A stretch of 64,000 bases of DNA from Veillonella sp. GTDB lineage: Bacteria > Bacillota > Negativicutes > Veillonellales > Veillonellaceae. A program made the position numbers and the translations under genes. Every line of letters begins with the position of its first letter. The first letter of the stretch is position 1. Positions 8,429 to 17,057 of this stretch are shown here, piece by piece. Below the pieces are notes generated by a model. That model was not told where the DNA came from and made no database searches. It worked only from the letters and a program-made list of their open reading frames with translations. The stretch is taken from positions 186,001 through 250,000 of the forward strand of contig NZ_JAGZMO010000002.1 of the NCBI RefSeq assembly GCF_018364065.1, given 5' to 3'.

Positions 8429-8767
8429 ATGTATACAGTAATAAAGAAATTAGAAATCAGTGCATCTCACCAGTTGAAGCTTACATATGAGAGCAAGTGC
8501 CAACGTCTTCACGGCCACAACTGGATTGTGCACATTTACGCACGCGCCGCGGAGCTCGACGAAAACGGCATGGTCATCGACTTCGGCCACATCAAGGAGC
8601 GCATCCACGGCCGTTTAGACCATCAGCATATCAACGATATTATGGGGCCAATTAATCCGACAGCGGAAAACATGGCGAAATGGATCGCTGATGAATTAGG
8701 CGAAAAATGTTTTAAAGTTGTTGTACAAGAGTCAGAAGGGAATGTAGCTATTTATGAACGTGATTGA
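8429..8767 (+). CDS. queD: 6-carboxytetrahydropterin synthase
   Basis: 112 aa, typical of the family. It converts 7,8-dihydroneopterin triphosphate to 6-carboxytetrahydropterin, the second step to preQ0 and queuosine. Zinc-binding histidines are seen in SASHQL and RLHGHNW, and the catalytic Cys in the KCQRLHGH context; the LDHQHIND motif and an acidic C-terminal segment complete the active site. It overlaps queE by 14 bp, so the two are translationally coupled. queC and folE are not in the window. Confidence 0.92.
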   Translation: MYTVIKKLEISASHQLKLTYESKCQRLHGHNWIVHIYARAAELDENGMVIDFGHIKERIHGRLDHQHINDIMGPINPTAENMAKWIADELGEKCFKVVVQESEGNVAIYERD

Positions 8768-9413
8768 GCTGTTCAGCTCCATCGAAGGTGAAGGCACCCG
8801 CCAGGGTTTCCCCTGCTCGTTCCTGCGCTTATATGACTGCAATCTGCGCTGTGTCTATTGCGACACCACGTACAGCTATGGTAAAGACGTAGATTACAAG
8901 ATTATGAGCATTCCGCAAATTATCCGCACATTAGAAGGTTTTAAAAACCGTTATATCACTATCACCGGCGGCGAGCCCCTATTGCAAGCCGACGAAGTGA
9001 AAGCGCTCATTAAGACAATGAGCCGCGAAACGACGCCTTGGGGGCCTTACGAATTCAACATTGAAACGAACGGATCCATTTTGGCACCATTCCGCTACGA
9101 CAATGTGTTCTACACATTCGACTACAAATGCCCTGATTCATTGGCGGAAGAAGATATGCATCCTAAACTATTGGAGAACCTTAAGAAACGTGACGTACTG
9201 AAATTCGTCGTTTCATCACACCGCGACTTGGATAAAATGCGCGATCTGGTACTTTCCAAGCAGCCAAAAGGACACATCTTCGTGTCTCCTGTATTCGGCA
9301 AAATCGATCCGAAAGACATCGTAAACTACTTGCTAGACAATGACCTGCAAAACATTCGCATCCAGTTGCAAATCCACAAGTTCATATGGGATCCTGATAC
9401 TAAAGGGGTTTAA
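8754..9413 (+). CDS. queE: 7-carboxy-7-deazaguanine synthase (radical SAM)
   Basis: 219 aa. It uses SAM and a 4Fe-4S cluster to rearrange 6-carboxytetrahydropterin to 7-carboxy-7-deazaguanine. The radical-SAM motif is CNLRCVYC, preceded by the family hallmark SIEGEGTRQGFPCSFLRL; ITGGEPLLQ is the SAM-binding GGE motif. Start codon and queD overlap are consistent with an operon. A terminator follows 3 bp after the stop. Confidence 0.93.
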   Translation: MNVIELFSSIEGEGTRQGFPCSFLRLYDCNLRCVYCDTTYSYGKDVDYKIMSIPQIIRTLEGFKNRYITITGGEPLLQADEVKALIKTMSRETTPWGPYEFNIETNGSILAPFRYDNVFYTFDYKCPDSLAEEDMHPKLLENLKKRDVLKFVVSSHRDLDKMRDLVLSKQPKGHIFVSPVFGKIDPKDIVNYLLDNDLQNIRIQLQIHKFIWDPDTKGV

Positions 9414-9416
9414 CGA

Positions 9417-9450
9417 AAAAACGGCGTAGCCTAAGGGCTATGCCGTTTTA
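9417..9450. terminator. Bidirectional terminator between queE and the HxlR gene
   Basis: An 11-bp stem with one G-T pair (9421-9431 / 9436-9446), flanked by A and T runs. It serves convergent genes and overlaps the last codon of the HxlR gene. Confidence 0.85.
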
Positions 9451-9837
9451 TTTTACGCTGTAGTCACATGTTTGACACTGCGATAAGGTGTTTTCATTAT
9501 TCTCCTTATGATAGGCTCCGGACCACCGGCAAATATTTTGCAAAATGGGAATGACCGATTGGCCTTTTTCAGTAAGCGAATACTCAACGCGCGGCGGAAT
9601 TTCATCAAACTGCACACGCTGTATCATATCGTCCGCGATAAGCTCTTTTAAGGTTGTGGCTAACACCGCATCAGTTATATTACTCATTTCTTTGCGAATC
9701 GAGCTATAGCGTAGAGTTCCTTTTTCATTGAGAACGCAAATAACGCGAGACTTCCATTTACCGCCAAACACCGTGAGTCCGTATTCCAAAGGGCACCGAA
9801 TATCTTTTTCCAATTTTGGCTTGTACATCTGAATCAA
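9448..9837 (-). CDS. HxlR-family winged-helix transcriptional regulator
   Basis: 129 aa. It has the HxlR signature CPLEYGLTVFGGKWKSRVICVL near the N-terminus, a winged helix (RYSSIRKEM, LATTLKELI) and the wing RVEYSLTEKGQSV. HxlR regulators often sense aldehydes, quinones or redox changes and control a neighbouring gene. Here the divergent gene encodes a small dimeric-barrel protein, the likely target. Extra Cys residues near the C-terminus (CQTCDY) could be redox sensors; that is speculative. Confidence 0.9.
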   Translation of the reverse strand: MIQMYKPKLEKDIRCPLEYGLTVFGGKWKSRVICVLNEKGTLRYSSIRKEMSNITDAVLATTLKELIADDMIQRVQFDEIPPRVEYSLTEKGQSVIPILQNICRWSGAYHKENNENTLSQCQTCDYSVK

Positions 9838-10155
9838 TCCTTTCTATGCATTTTATTATAATGAATCCCCTGCCGGCGCTCAAGTTACTATGAAATTTAT
9901 TAGTTACTCATTAATTTGCTTATATCTTTTCAAAGAGAAGTCCACCTACTATAATGAAACCAAGCTCAAATCGAGAAACATCAAACTATACATCCCGATT
10001 GAGCGTATAAACATCACATATATGCTTGCAAGCTCAGATGTTTCACTAAGGGTCAATTACATATTTATTGATCATTTCATTCCACATTTTATTACATACC
10101 AATCATATACAATCTTTTAATCGTAATAAAAAAATAACCGTAGGAGGCTATCATA
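9838..10155. other. Divergent intergenic region HxlR / small barrel protein
   Basis: 318 bp. It holds the HxlR promoter (minus strand) and the ribosome site AGGAGG of the plus-strand gene. A 76-codon open frame at 9890-10120 has no ribosome site and a composition unlike coding DNA here, so I do not call it. Confidence 0.55.
9855..9883 (-). promoter_or_regulatory. Promoter of the HxlR gene
   Basis: On the minus strand TTGAGC (9878-9883) and TATAAT (9855-9860) have an optimal 17-bp spacer. Confidence 0.6.
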
Positions 10156-10446
10156 ATGAGTGTAAAAGCGTATTTAGAAATTACCATGACTATTGATGAA
10201 TCCAATCGTCCGGCTGCTGCCAAAGTGTATACGGACTATCGTAAACCATTCCTCGACACAATTGAAGGGGCTTTAACAAAAGACCTTTTAATCCGTGACG
10301 AAGACGTACAAGTTTTACATGGTTTTGACAGCGTTGAACATGCACAAGCTTATTTACAGAGCGCTTTATTCCAAAACGACGTGTTTACAGGTTTAAAACC
10401 ACTTTGGAGCGCTGATCCTGACGTAAAAATCTACGCCGTAGCATAA
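10156..10446 (+). CDS. Small dimeric alpha/beta-barrel (ABM-like) protein
   Basis: 96 aa. The pattern of an N-terminal strand (KAYLEITMTI), a helix, a mid strand (DEDVQVLHGFDS), the helix AQAYLQSALF and a final strand (VKIYAVA) fits the dimeric alpha/beta-barrel superfamily that includes antibiotic-biosynthesis-type monooxygenases. No specific substrate is evident. It is divergent from an HxlR regulator, which suggests induction by a reactive carbonyl or quinone. Confidence 0.6.
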   Translation: MSVKAYLEITMTIDESNRPAAAKVYTDYRKPFLDTIEGALTKDLLIRDEDVQVLHGFDSVEHAQAYLQSALFQNDVFTGLKPLWSADPDVKIYAVA

Positions 10447-10601
10447 GAACGGTTCAATGTAAATTCTATTATATATAACAGAATATGATGTAACGTCTAT
10501 TTTGTAACAGCTACATCATACACTGTCATATACATAGCGTAATATAACATTCAACCCGTGTTATATTGCTTGGTACATATTTCTTCATACCATGCGTACC
10601 A

Positions 10602-10650
10602 AAAGGGCTATAACCGCAGGAGCCCCCTCTTGCCGTTATAGCCCTTTATG
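10602..10650 (+). terminator. Terminator-like hairpin
   Basis: A 13-bp perfect stem (10602-10614 / 10635-10647). The T tract after it is weak, so it may instead be a stabilising hairpin. Confidence 0.55.
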
Positions 10651-10711
10651 CATATCTCAATATGCCTCCTGCTTACTGATGATTACTTACGCATACGAAC
10701 TTACGCATAAG

Positions 10712-10741
10712 AAAAACGCTCTATAACTTACTTATAGAGCG
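10712..10741 (-). terminator. Terminator of the C-S lyase gene (10873-12069)
   Basis: A 10-bp stem (10717-10726 / 10732-10741) with a 5-nt loop. On the minus strand it is followed by a T run. Confidence 0.75.
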
Positions 10742-10872
10742 CTTTATTGAATTACCCGAAATTAAAATCAGAGCATTTCGTTAAATGGTTTTTGATAACT
10801 CCGTCTGAAAAGTTTAGGCGGTTTTAAATAACTATTTCTGTGAGTTGTTAGAAAACTCTTCAATTATTTCTC

Positions 10873-12069
10873 CTATAATTTGCTTTGGAGCGCGGCTACC
10901 AGGTTATCCACCGCCTGTTTTACTAACGCAGGATCTGTAGCTAAATTAAGTCGGATAAAGCCTTTATACTTATCGCCGAATTGTTCACCATAGTCAACAG
11001 CTAACCGGCACTGGTTAACTACGAAATCACTCACGTTTTCGGTACCGATATATGGGCGTAAGTCTAACATAACTAAATATGTGCCGTCCAAATCAGTAAC
11101 AATAACATTTGACACTTCTTTTTGAAGACGTTCTTTTAGATAATGCAAATTTTCACGAATAACATGCAGTAAAGCATCCAACCATTCATCACCATGTGTA
11201 TAGGCAGCCTGCACAGCTTCCATGGCAAGCACGTTTAATTCAGTGCGGTTCATACCACGAGCGAACAAATCATACTGAGCGCGTAGTTTTTCATCAGTAA
11301 TAATAATATGAGAGTGAATCAAGGCCGCCAAGTTAAATGTTTTGGATGCAGCATTCAACGTCACTACTATATCACGATATTTGCCGTCTTTAACTACAGC
11401 TGCAGGAATGAATTTACGAGTTTCATCAATAACGAAGTCTTGATGAATTTCATCGCTCACTACGATAACCCCGTGTTTTTTGCAGATGCCTAAGACGGTG
11501 TCCAATTCCTCTTCCGTCCAAACACGACCGGCCGGATTATGTGGGGAACACTGAATAAACAATTTCACATCGTTTTCTACGATAGCCTTTTCAATCGCTT
11601 CGTAGTTCATAGTAAAGTGACCATTTTGATCGTTGTAATCCAAGTCAACTTTTACTAGTTTTCGGTCATTATACGTTACTACGTTATGGAATGGATAATA
11701 TACCGGTGTAAGGATTAGGCACGCATCCTGAGGTTTAGTAAATGCCCAGATAGACCAGGCAATGGCAGTCACACAACCGGTACAGAAGCGAACCCACTCT
11801 TTTTTTACAGGGAAATTATAGCGTGTTTCCATCCAATTGGACAATGCATCATAATATTCAGGCCAATCATTGGAGTAACCGAATACGCCGGCTTGCGCGC
11901 GTTTCACAATGGCGTCAATAACAGGTTCCGGTGTTTTAAATTCCATATCCGCAATCCACATGGAAACTAAATCTTCACGGCCATATTTGCTTTTTAAAGA
12001 ATCCCATTTCATGCATCTTGAGTTGTGACGATCCACTAAATATCGATTTAAAAATTCTGTCGTTTTCAT
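10873..12069 (-). CDS. MalY/PatB-family PLP C-S lyase (cystathionine beta-lyase-like)
   Basis: 398 aa. Fold-type I PLP enzyme of the MalY/PatB subgroup, which cleaves C-S bonds of cystathionine, cysteine or cysteine conjugates. Typical features are the opening segment ending RCMKWDS, WIADMEFKTPEPV, CSPHNPAGRVW, VSDEIHQDFV and the PLP Lys in NAASKTFNLA. It has a second homologue at 13679, with an antiporter between them. The ATG is preceded by GAAAGG. The exact substrate (cystathionine, cysteine or a conjugate) cannot be read. Confidence 0.88.
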   Translation of the reverse strand: MKTTEFLNRYLVDRHNSRCMKWDSLKSKYGREDLVSMWIADMEFKTPEPVIDAIVKRAQAGVFGYSNDWPEYYDALSNWMETRYNFPVKKEWVRFCTGCVTAIAWSIWAFTKPQDACLILTPVYYPFHNVVTYNDRKLVKVDLDYNDQNGHFTMNYEAIEKAIVENDVKLFIQCSPHNPAGRVWTEEELDTVLGICKKHGVIVVSDEIHQDFVIDETRKFIPAAVVKDGKYRDIVVTLNAASKTFNLAALIHSHIIITDEKLRAQYDLFARGMNRTELNVLAMEAVQAAYTHGDEWLDALLHVIRENLHYLKERLQKEVSNVIVTDLDGTYLVMLDLRPYIGTENVSDFVVNQCRLAVDYGEQFGDKYKGFIRLNLATDPALVKQAVDNLVAALQSKL

Positions 12070-12146
12070 ATTATCAACCTTTCTATACCAACCTTTAATC
12101 CCTAAACTAATATGATTTTTAGTTTTTCATTTTATTCCACGATTTA

Positions 12147-13502
12147 CTATGCCTGTTCATGTTCAACAACTACAGGTTCATCTTTTTGTTTGCTGCCGCA
12201 AAATTGAATTACTAAAATACCGATAGCAATAATGATGAATGGATAGTAGGAATATCGTAATATGTCCAAGTAATTAACACCACCATATTGTTGCACCAGC
12301 AAAATGCTGCTGTCGTATGGAATTACCGGCAAAATGGAGCTGGAGAATAAGCTCATATAGCCTGCAATTTTCTTAGGCGAAATGGATTCATATTTTTTAG
12401 CCAATTCTTTTACAATCGGTGCCGTAATAATAACAGCTACTGTATTATTCAATGTAGAACCTGCAATCATTGTGGAAACCAAGGAGATCAAGTATTCGCA
12501 ACTCTTGGCTCCGGAAATTTTCTTGGTCAACACATTTAGAAGCCAATTGATACCTCCATAATACTCGATTAATTGAATTAAACCCGATACAAGGCTGGCA
12601 AATACAACGAGGAAGAACATGAATTCCATGCCTTGGCCGATAGCTTTCGTCCATTCGAAGAACCCAATACTGCCCGTAGCAAATCCGATAAGACCGGTAG
12701 ATAAAATACCTAGCAGCAATGTAATAATTACACTAACACCGAACATGGCAATAACGATTACGATTAAATAAGGAATGATATGTAGCAAGCTGTACTCACC
12801 GGCTGTAGGAGCTGCCGCTACTTGTGCGCCACTACTTTCCAAAGCATATAGTACGATAGTAATAATGATGGCCGGCAGGCAAATCAACATATTTCGCTTT
12901 GCTACTTCACGAATCGTACCGCCGACGCCTTCTACGGCACAAATCAATGTACTGGAAATAAAAGCTACCGCATCACCGAAATACGCCCCTGCAATTGCAG
13001 CCGCACCGGTCATGGCCAAGTTCAGCCCTGCCCCTTCAGCCATGGCAATAGCTACCGGAATAATGGCTACCTGTGTGCCCAAGGAAGTGCCTGTACAAGT
13101 GGAAATCAAGCAAGCGATTAAAAATACGCCGGGTACTAAAAACTGTGTAGGAATCAGATCAATCCCCATATTTACAATAGAGCTCTGCGCGCCCATAGCA
13201 GTAGCCGCCGCCTGGAAACCACCGGCTAACAGTACAACCAAGCTGAGCATCATAATCCCTTGACGACCGGCACCGCGAGAGTATTCAGCCACCTTTTCAC
13301 TCAATGTAATATTTCGTGCATAACAGAGTAACGCAATGGCAATGGCTAACATAATAGCCACGTAGCGAGGTATTTGTTCAAACGATTGCGCCACGCCTTG
13401 AATCGTAAAAAATACACCGCTTCCAATGTAAACCAGTAAAAATATAAGTAACGGTAGTAATGCCTTGCCTTTATAGTCCTTTACGTTAGGATTTGTTCCC
13501 AT
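12147..13502 (-). CDS. NhaC-family antiporter
   Basis: 451 aa from the ATG at 13502, which has a GAGGTGG ribosome site; an upstream in-frame ATG lacks one. About 11-12 membrane segments. The motif ISTCTGTSLGTQVAIIPVAIAMAEG and the later SLVSTMIAGSTLNNTVAVIITAPI are typical of the NhaC family, which includes Na+/H+ and malate/lactate antiporters and amino-acid exchangers. It sits between two C-S lyase genes, so a sulfur amino acid or cysteine conjugate is a plausible substrate by context only. Confidence 0.85.
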   Translation of the reverse strand: MGTNPNVKDYKGKALLPLLIFLLVYIGSGVFFTIQGVAQSFEQIPRYVAIMLAIAIALLCYARNITLSEKVAEYSRGAGRQGIMMLSLVVLLAGGFQAAATAMGAQSSIVNMGIDLIPTQFLVPGVFLIACLISTCTGTSLGTQVAIIPVAIAMAEGAGLNLAMTGAAAIAGAYFGDAVAFISSTLICAVEGVGGTIREVAKRNMLICLPAIIITIVLYALESSGAQVAAAPTAGEYSLLHIIPYLIVIVIAMFGVSVIITLLLGILSTGLIGFATGSIGFFEWTKAIGQGMEFMFFLVVFASLVSGLIQLIEYYGGINWLLNVLTKKISGAKSCEYLISLVSTMIAGSTLNNTVAVIITAPIVKELAKKYESISPKKIAGYMSLFSSSILPVIPYDSSILLVQQYGGVNYLDILRYSYYPFIIIAIGILVIQFCGSKQKDEPVVVEHEQA

Positions 13503-13678
13503 AGTCCACCTCATATAACATCATAAAAATGTATTCCCTTAACTAGCTTATGTTGTGCCACTCTATTTGCTAATCCCCTATACATATCCTTGATTAACAG
13601 CTTAATGGCATATTTTTATTTCTTCACTTTGCAATTATTTGCCCGAATGATATAACGCATTAACCTATATGACGTTTC

Positions 13679-14893
13679 TTAGCCTGTATATTTTTCAGTA
13701 TGCTTATTATTTACCGCATCACAGATACGATAGAGCCCTTCTTCCACAAGCTTCTTAGGACAAGCCAAGTTCAATCGAATAAAGCCGTCGGAATTCTGAA
13801 CAAACATGTTACCGCCTTCCAAAAGAACGCCTGCTTTATTAGCGAAGAATAATGGCAAATGTTCATCCGGTTCGAAGTAAGCACTCAGATCAACCCAAGC
13901 CAAGTAAGTAGCTTCCGAGACTCTATATTTTGCTTTTGGTAAATGTTCTTTCAAATATTCACCTACGAGCTTGAAGTTTTCATCCAAATATGCCTGCAAT
14001 TCTGTAAGCCATGGTTCCCCTTCTTCATAAGCGGATTGTGCTGCGGCAATGCTCAACGGATTATCAAAGTTGTAGTGACGACTCAACCAGATATTGCGAA
14101 GCTCTTCATTGCGAATAATCACATTAGAGATCATTAACCCCGCCATATTGAATGTCTTACTTGGCGCCATGGCTGTAACAAGACGTTCATAGGTCGGCAT
14201 TACTTTTCCCAGCGGAATATGTTTTAATCCGGAGCGCAATAAGTCACAGTGGATTTCATCAGAAATGACCCATAAATTATGCTTTTCAATTATGGCCGCC
14301 ATCTTTTCCAATTCGTCCTGTTTCCATACACGACCGCTTGGATTATGAGGATTGCAGAGGATAAATAAAGTTGTTTTTGGATCTGCCGCCTTACGTTCTA
14401 AATCTTCAAAGTCGATGCTGTAATAACCGTCATCATTCTTTAAGTTGGAATATACTGATTCGCGTGAGTTAAAATCAGCTGCATATTTAAAGTATGCATA
14501 AGAAGGTGTGAGGAATAATACCTTTTCGTCTTCTTCGCAAATGTAATTTACCAATTCATACAAGGCCGGAATAATGCCATTTGACATAACCAGATCTTTC
14601 TTCTCGAATTCCCAGTCATATCTGCGTTTACACCAGGAAAGCAGCGCTTCATAATAGCTGTTTTCAAAAACACGAGTATAACCGAAGATGCGTTTATCCA
14701 GTCTTCGTTTAATTCCATCAATAACTACGTCCGGTGTAGCAAACTCCATATCAGCCACCCACATGCGGATAAATTCTTCGTCTTTATACGGAAATACCAT
14801 GGTTCCATCATCATGGAAAATGTACTCCCTAAACCCATCCGTATTCATTGCATTTGTATGCGTACGATCAATAATTTCGTCAAAATTATACAT
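13679..14893 (-). CDS. MalY/PatB-family PLP C-S lyase, second paralogue
   Basis: 404 aa from the ATG at 14893, preceded by AAAGGG; a GTG three codons upstream overlaps that site. Same family as the 10873 gene: WVADMEFATPDVVIDGI, CNPHNPSGRVW, VISDEIHCDLL and the PLP Lys in MAPSKTFNMAGL. The two share their motifs but differ in the central and C-terminal parts. It is the first gene of the lyase-antiporter-lyase set and is divergent from the XRE regulator. Confidence 0.88.
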   Translation of the reverse strand: MYNFDEIIDRTHTNAMNTDGFREYIFHDDGTMVFPYKDEEFIRMWVADMEFATPDVVIDGIKRRLDKRIFGYTRVFENSYYEALLSWCKRRYDWEFEKKDLVMSNGIIPALYELVNYICEEDEKVLFLTPSYAYFKYAADFNSRESVYSNLKNDDGYYSIDFEDLERKAADPKTTLFILCNPHNPSGRVWKQDELEKMAAIIEKHNLWVISDEIHCDLLRSGLKHIPLGKVMPTYERLVTAMAPSKTFNMAGLMISNVIIRNEELRNIWLSRHYNFDNPLSIAAAQSAYEEGEPWLTELQAYLDENFKLVGEYLKEHLPKAKYRVSEATYLAWVDLSAYFEPDEHLPLFFANKAGVLLEGGNMFVQNSDGFIRLNLACPKKLVEEGLYRICDAVNNKHTEKYTG

Positions 14894-15040
14894 GACTTTC
14901 ACCCTTTCTTTGATACATCATTCATTACTTAACTGTATTTTAAGTATTACTCAAATGAATGTCAAAAAGCCTATTTTGTCATGTAAATAAAATTTTATAC
15001 AAATTTTTATCTCCATAATAGAAAAAGTAGGTCTAAATCA

Positions 15041-15049
15041 TGTTATAAT
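15041..15049 (+). promoter_or_regulatory. Extended -10 promoter of the XRE regulator
   Basis: TGTTATAAT, an extended -10 consensus, 60 bp upstream of the ATG. No -35 is evident. Confidence 0.45.
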
Positions 15050-15108
15050 TAAGAAGAGTTAAAATTTTATTATTTACATATGGTTTTTATATTTATAGGA
15101 AAAAAGCT

Positions 15109-15810
15109 ATGAACATTGGAAGCGAAATTGGAAAAATCATCCGTTTAGAGCGCAAGAAACGGTCTCTAACATTAGAGTCACTGTCCAAACAAATTAACAA
15201 GAGCACGTCCACCTTGGCAAAATACGAAAAAGGGGAAATCACCATAGATATTGCCACCTTATATGACATTGCCAATGCATTACATATAAACATCGAGCAT
15301 TTATTAGTGCCTCAACAACGAACCATAAACATGGCTGACGCTAAAATTCCTACATTCTTTTCCGGTCTGTCTCATTTTTATGGCTATATTTACGATGGCC
15401 GTGTGAACGCCATTATCCGCTGCGTATTTGATATTATTGAACAGCTGGAGCCGAATAAGTTTAAATTAATTATGTATATGAATTTTAAAAGCTTTGACCA
15501 TTACCAAGCGGCCGAAAACATTTACGATGGCGATATTGAGCACTTTGACGCCCTCACACATATTGCCCTGACCAACCGCCATATGCCGATGGAAAAAGCT
15601 AGCGCCCAAGTACTGGCCTCTCAATTAGAAGCGGATACAAAACTTGGGCTGTTTAACGGCTTCTCCACACGGCCTATGATGCCTATTGCCACCAAAATAT
15701 TACTGGCTCGTAAACGCCTAGACGAGAACGAAGACCTCATCAACCAATTGAAAATTTCCCGCGATGACATAAAACTTTATCGCCTCTACAATATGCTCAT
15801 TGCCATTTAA
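15109..15810 (+). CDS. XRE-family transcriptional regulator
   Basis: 233 aa. An N-terminal Cro/CI helix-turn-helix covers about residues 6-66 (IIRLERKKRSLTLESLSKQ, STSTLAKYEKGEITID). The remaining 165 residues match no domain I recognise; they are rich in charged helices and may bind an effector. Divergence from the C-S lyase/antiporter operon suggests control of that operon. Confidence 0.82.
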   Translation: MNIGSEIGKIIRLERKKRSLTLESLSKQINKSTSTLAKYEKGEITIDIATLYDIANALHINIEHLLVPQQRTINMADAKIPTFFSGLSHFYGYIYDGRVNAIIRCVFDIIEQLEPNKFKLIMYMNFKSFDHYQAAENIYDGDIEHFDALTHIALTNRHMPMEKASAQVLASQLEADTKLGLFNGFSTRPMMPIATKILLARKRLDENEDLINQLKISRDDIKLYRLYNMLIAI

Positions 15811-15826
15811 TGGCTTAACAACGTAA

Positions 15827-15876
15827 AAAGACTGCAATAATTACGGAATATTCCGCAGTTATTGCAGTCTTTATTG
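15827..15876. terminator. Terminator between the XRE gene and the exported-protein gene
   Basis: A 14-bp stem (15827-15840 / 15859-15872) with an inner 5-bp stem (15844-15848 / 15851-15855), flanked by A and T runs, between convergent genes. Confidence 0.85.
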
Positions 15877-15910
15877 CTTACATTATCTCTAATTATGGAT
15901 ATTGTTTATA

Positions 15911-16819
15911 TTATCTTTGATTGTAGAAGTAAATCATCTTTGTCTGATCCGGGCTAACGAGTACGCCGGTCATGACTTGATGGTCAGGTACGCCGCCTAC
16001 GTTAAATACGTAAAGGGTGTAATCGTCAGGGATTTGTACGGAGTTGAATTCATAGGAATAGTAGCCCAATAATTGTCTCTGCAATTTCTTGTTTTCCCTG
16101 TCGGACAGGAGCATTGGTTTACCCGCAGCCTGTGCAGCCATGGCTTTAGAGTCGTTCATTAAGCCCGGTACAAATTCAGGTACTGTGCCTAAATTTTTAA
16201 GTGTATCAGTGCGTCTGATATCGTAGTCCAGAAGTAGCTGGCGAGCGCTGAGCGCATAGTCCATGTTGGAATCGCTTTCCAGTTGCACATAAACATTGCG
16301 GCTGTCTTTGATGGTCATTGTATCAATGGCCAAGCGTTTCGCTTCCGCTAAATACGGTGCCATTTCTTCCTTAGTGCCGCTGAAGCTGACCTGGCCCACT
16401 GCACCGGCTTTTAGAAATTGCGGTACGTAGTAGATTTGAGCGTCTTTGGCAAAGCTTGGAATTTCCTTAGGGAATCCGTCGTAATGCGGCATCTTCCCGT
16501 AGTCTTTCGGATTATTCATAGGGAATAATATTTTCAACGTAACTTCTTTATATTGAGACGAGCGAGGATATGTTAAATTGACATCCACATGGTTCACAGG
16601 CAACTCATAGGCTTTAATCGTCCGTTCCATAGCGCCACGTTCCGGTGTTTCCGCCATCATATTCGGCACGCCCTGCAAACTGAAAGTACGTTCATTAATA
16701 TTGGCAAAATTTGCCTCCGACGGTGTCATATGTTCTGCAGCCGATGCGGATCCTACTACGGCAGCACTCAAAAACAAACCGGCGCCTAACACCGCTACTT
16801 TTAATCGTTTATAATTCAT
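15911..16819 (-). CDS. Exported protein of unknown function
   Basis: 302 aa from the ATG at 16819, chosen because AAAGGAGC precedes it and a signal peptide follows at once (NYKRLKVAVLGAGLFLSAAVVGSASAAEH, cleavage likely after ASA). The longer upstream frame runs through a terminator hairpin and is not real. The mature part has no cysteines or motif I recognise. It appears to be a single soluble domain with alternating strands, and contains the phrase PRSSQYKEVTLKILFP, which might be read as a PepSY/beta-lactamase-inhibitor-like strand, but I do not assign a family. Confidence 0.75.
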   Translation of the reverse strand: MNYKRLKVAVLGAGLFLSAAVVGSASAAEHMTPSEANFANINERTFSLQGVPNMMAETPERGAMERTIKAYELPVNHVDVNLTYPRSSQYKEVTLKILFPMNNPKDYGKMPHYDGFPKEIPSFAKDAQIYYVPQFLKAGAVGQVSFSGTKEEMAPYLAEAKRLAIDTMTIKDSRNVYVQLESDSNMDYALSARQLLLDYDIRRTDTLKNLGTVPEFVPGLMNDSKAMAAQAAGKPMLLSDRENKKLQRQLLGYYSYEFNSVQIPDDYTLYVFNVGGVPDHQVMTGVLVSPDQTKMIYFYNQR

Positions 16820-16881
16820 ACGACCAGCTCCTTTTAACACAACTATTAAACACGGTTTATTAAAACACAGTTCAATAACAC

Positions 16882-16930
16882 AAAAAGAGACAACAATGGC
16901 GTTCAACATTGCAACGCCTTGTTGTCTCTT
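16882..16930 (-). terminator. Terminator of the aldehyde dehydrogenase gene
   Basis: A 16-bp stem with one unpaired base (16885-16901 / 16915-16930), followed on the minus strand by a T run. Confidence 0.8.
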
Positions 16931-17057
16931 ATTATACTACACCTTAATTTTAGTGTAATCTGCAAACGACATGACTTTGAAACGTTAGACGCTTACAAAT
17001 TGCGCTACAACTTAATTAGTGTATGTTCACCTTACATTTTCCTCTACGGTGTAGAAA

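Larger units (their letters stand above)
10447..10872. other. Hairpin-rich 426-bp intergenic region
   Basis: Several inverted repeats in series: TATGATGTA / TACATCATA (10484-10492 / 10512-10520), AATATAAC / GTTATATT (10541-10548 / 10560-10567), a terminator at 10602-10647, a short direct repeat of ACTTACGCATA around 10684-10709, and a minus-strand terminator at 10712-10741. No open frame looks real. Confidence 0.6.

Noticed and set aside
9890..10120. 76-codon open frame between the HxlR gene and the barrel gene
   Set aside because: No ribosome site and a composition unlike genes here.
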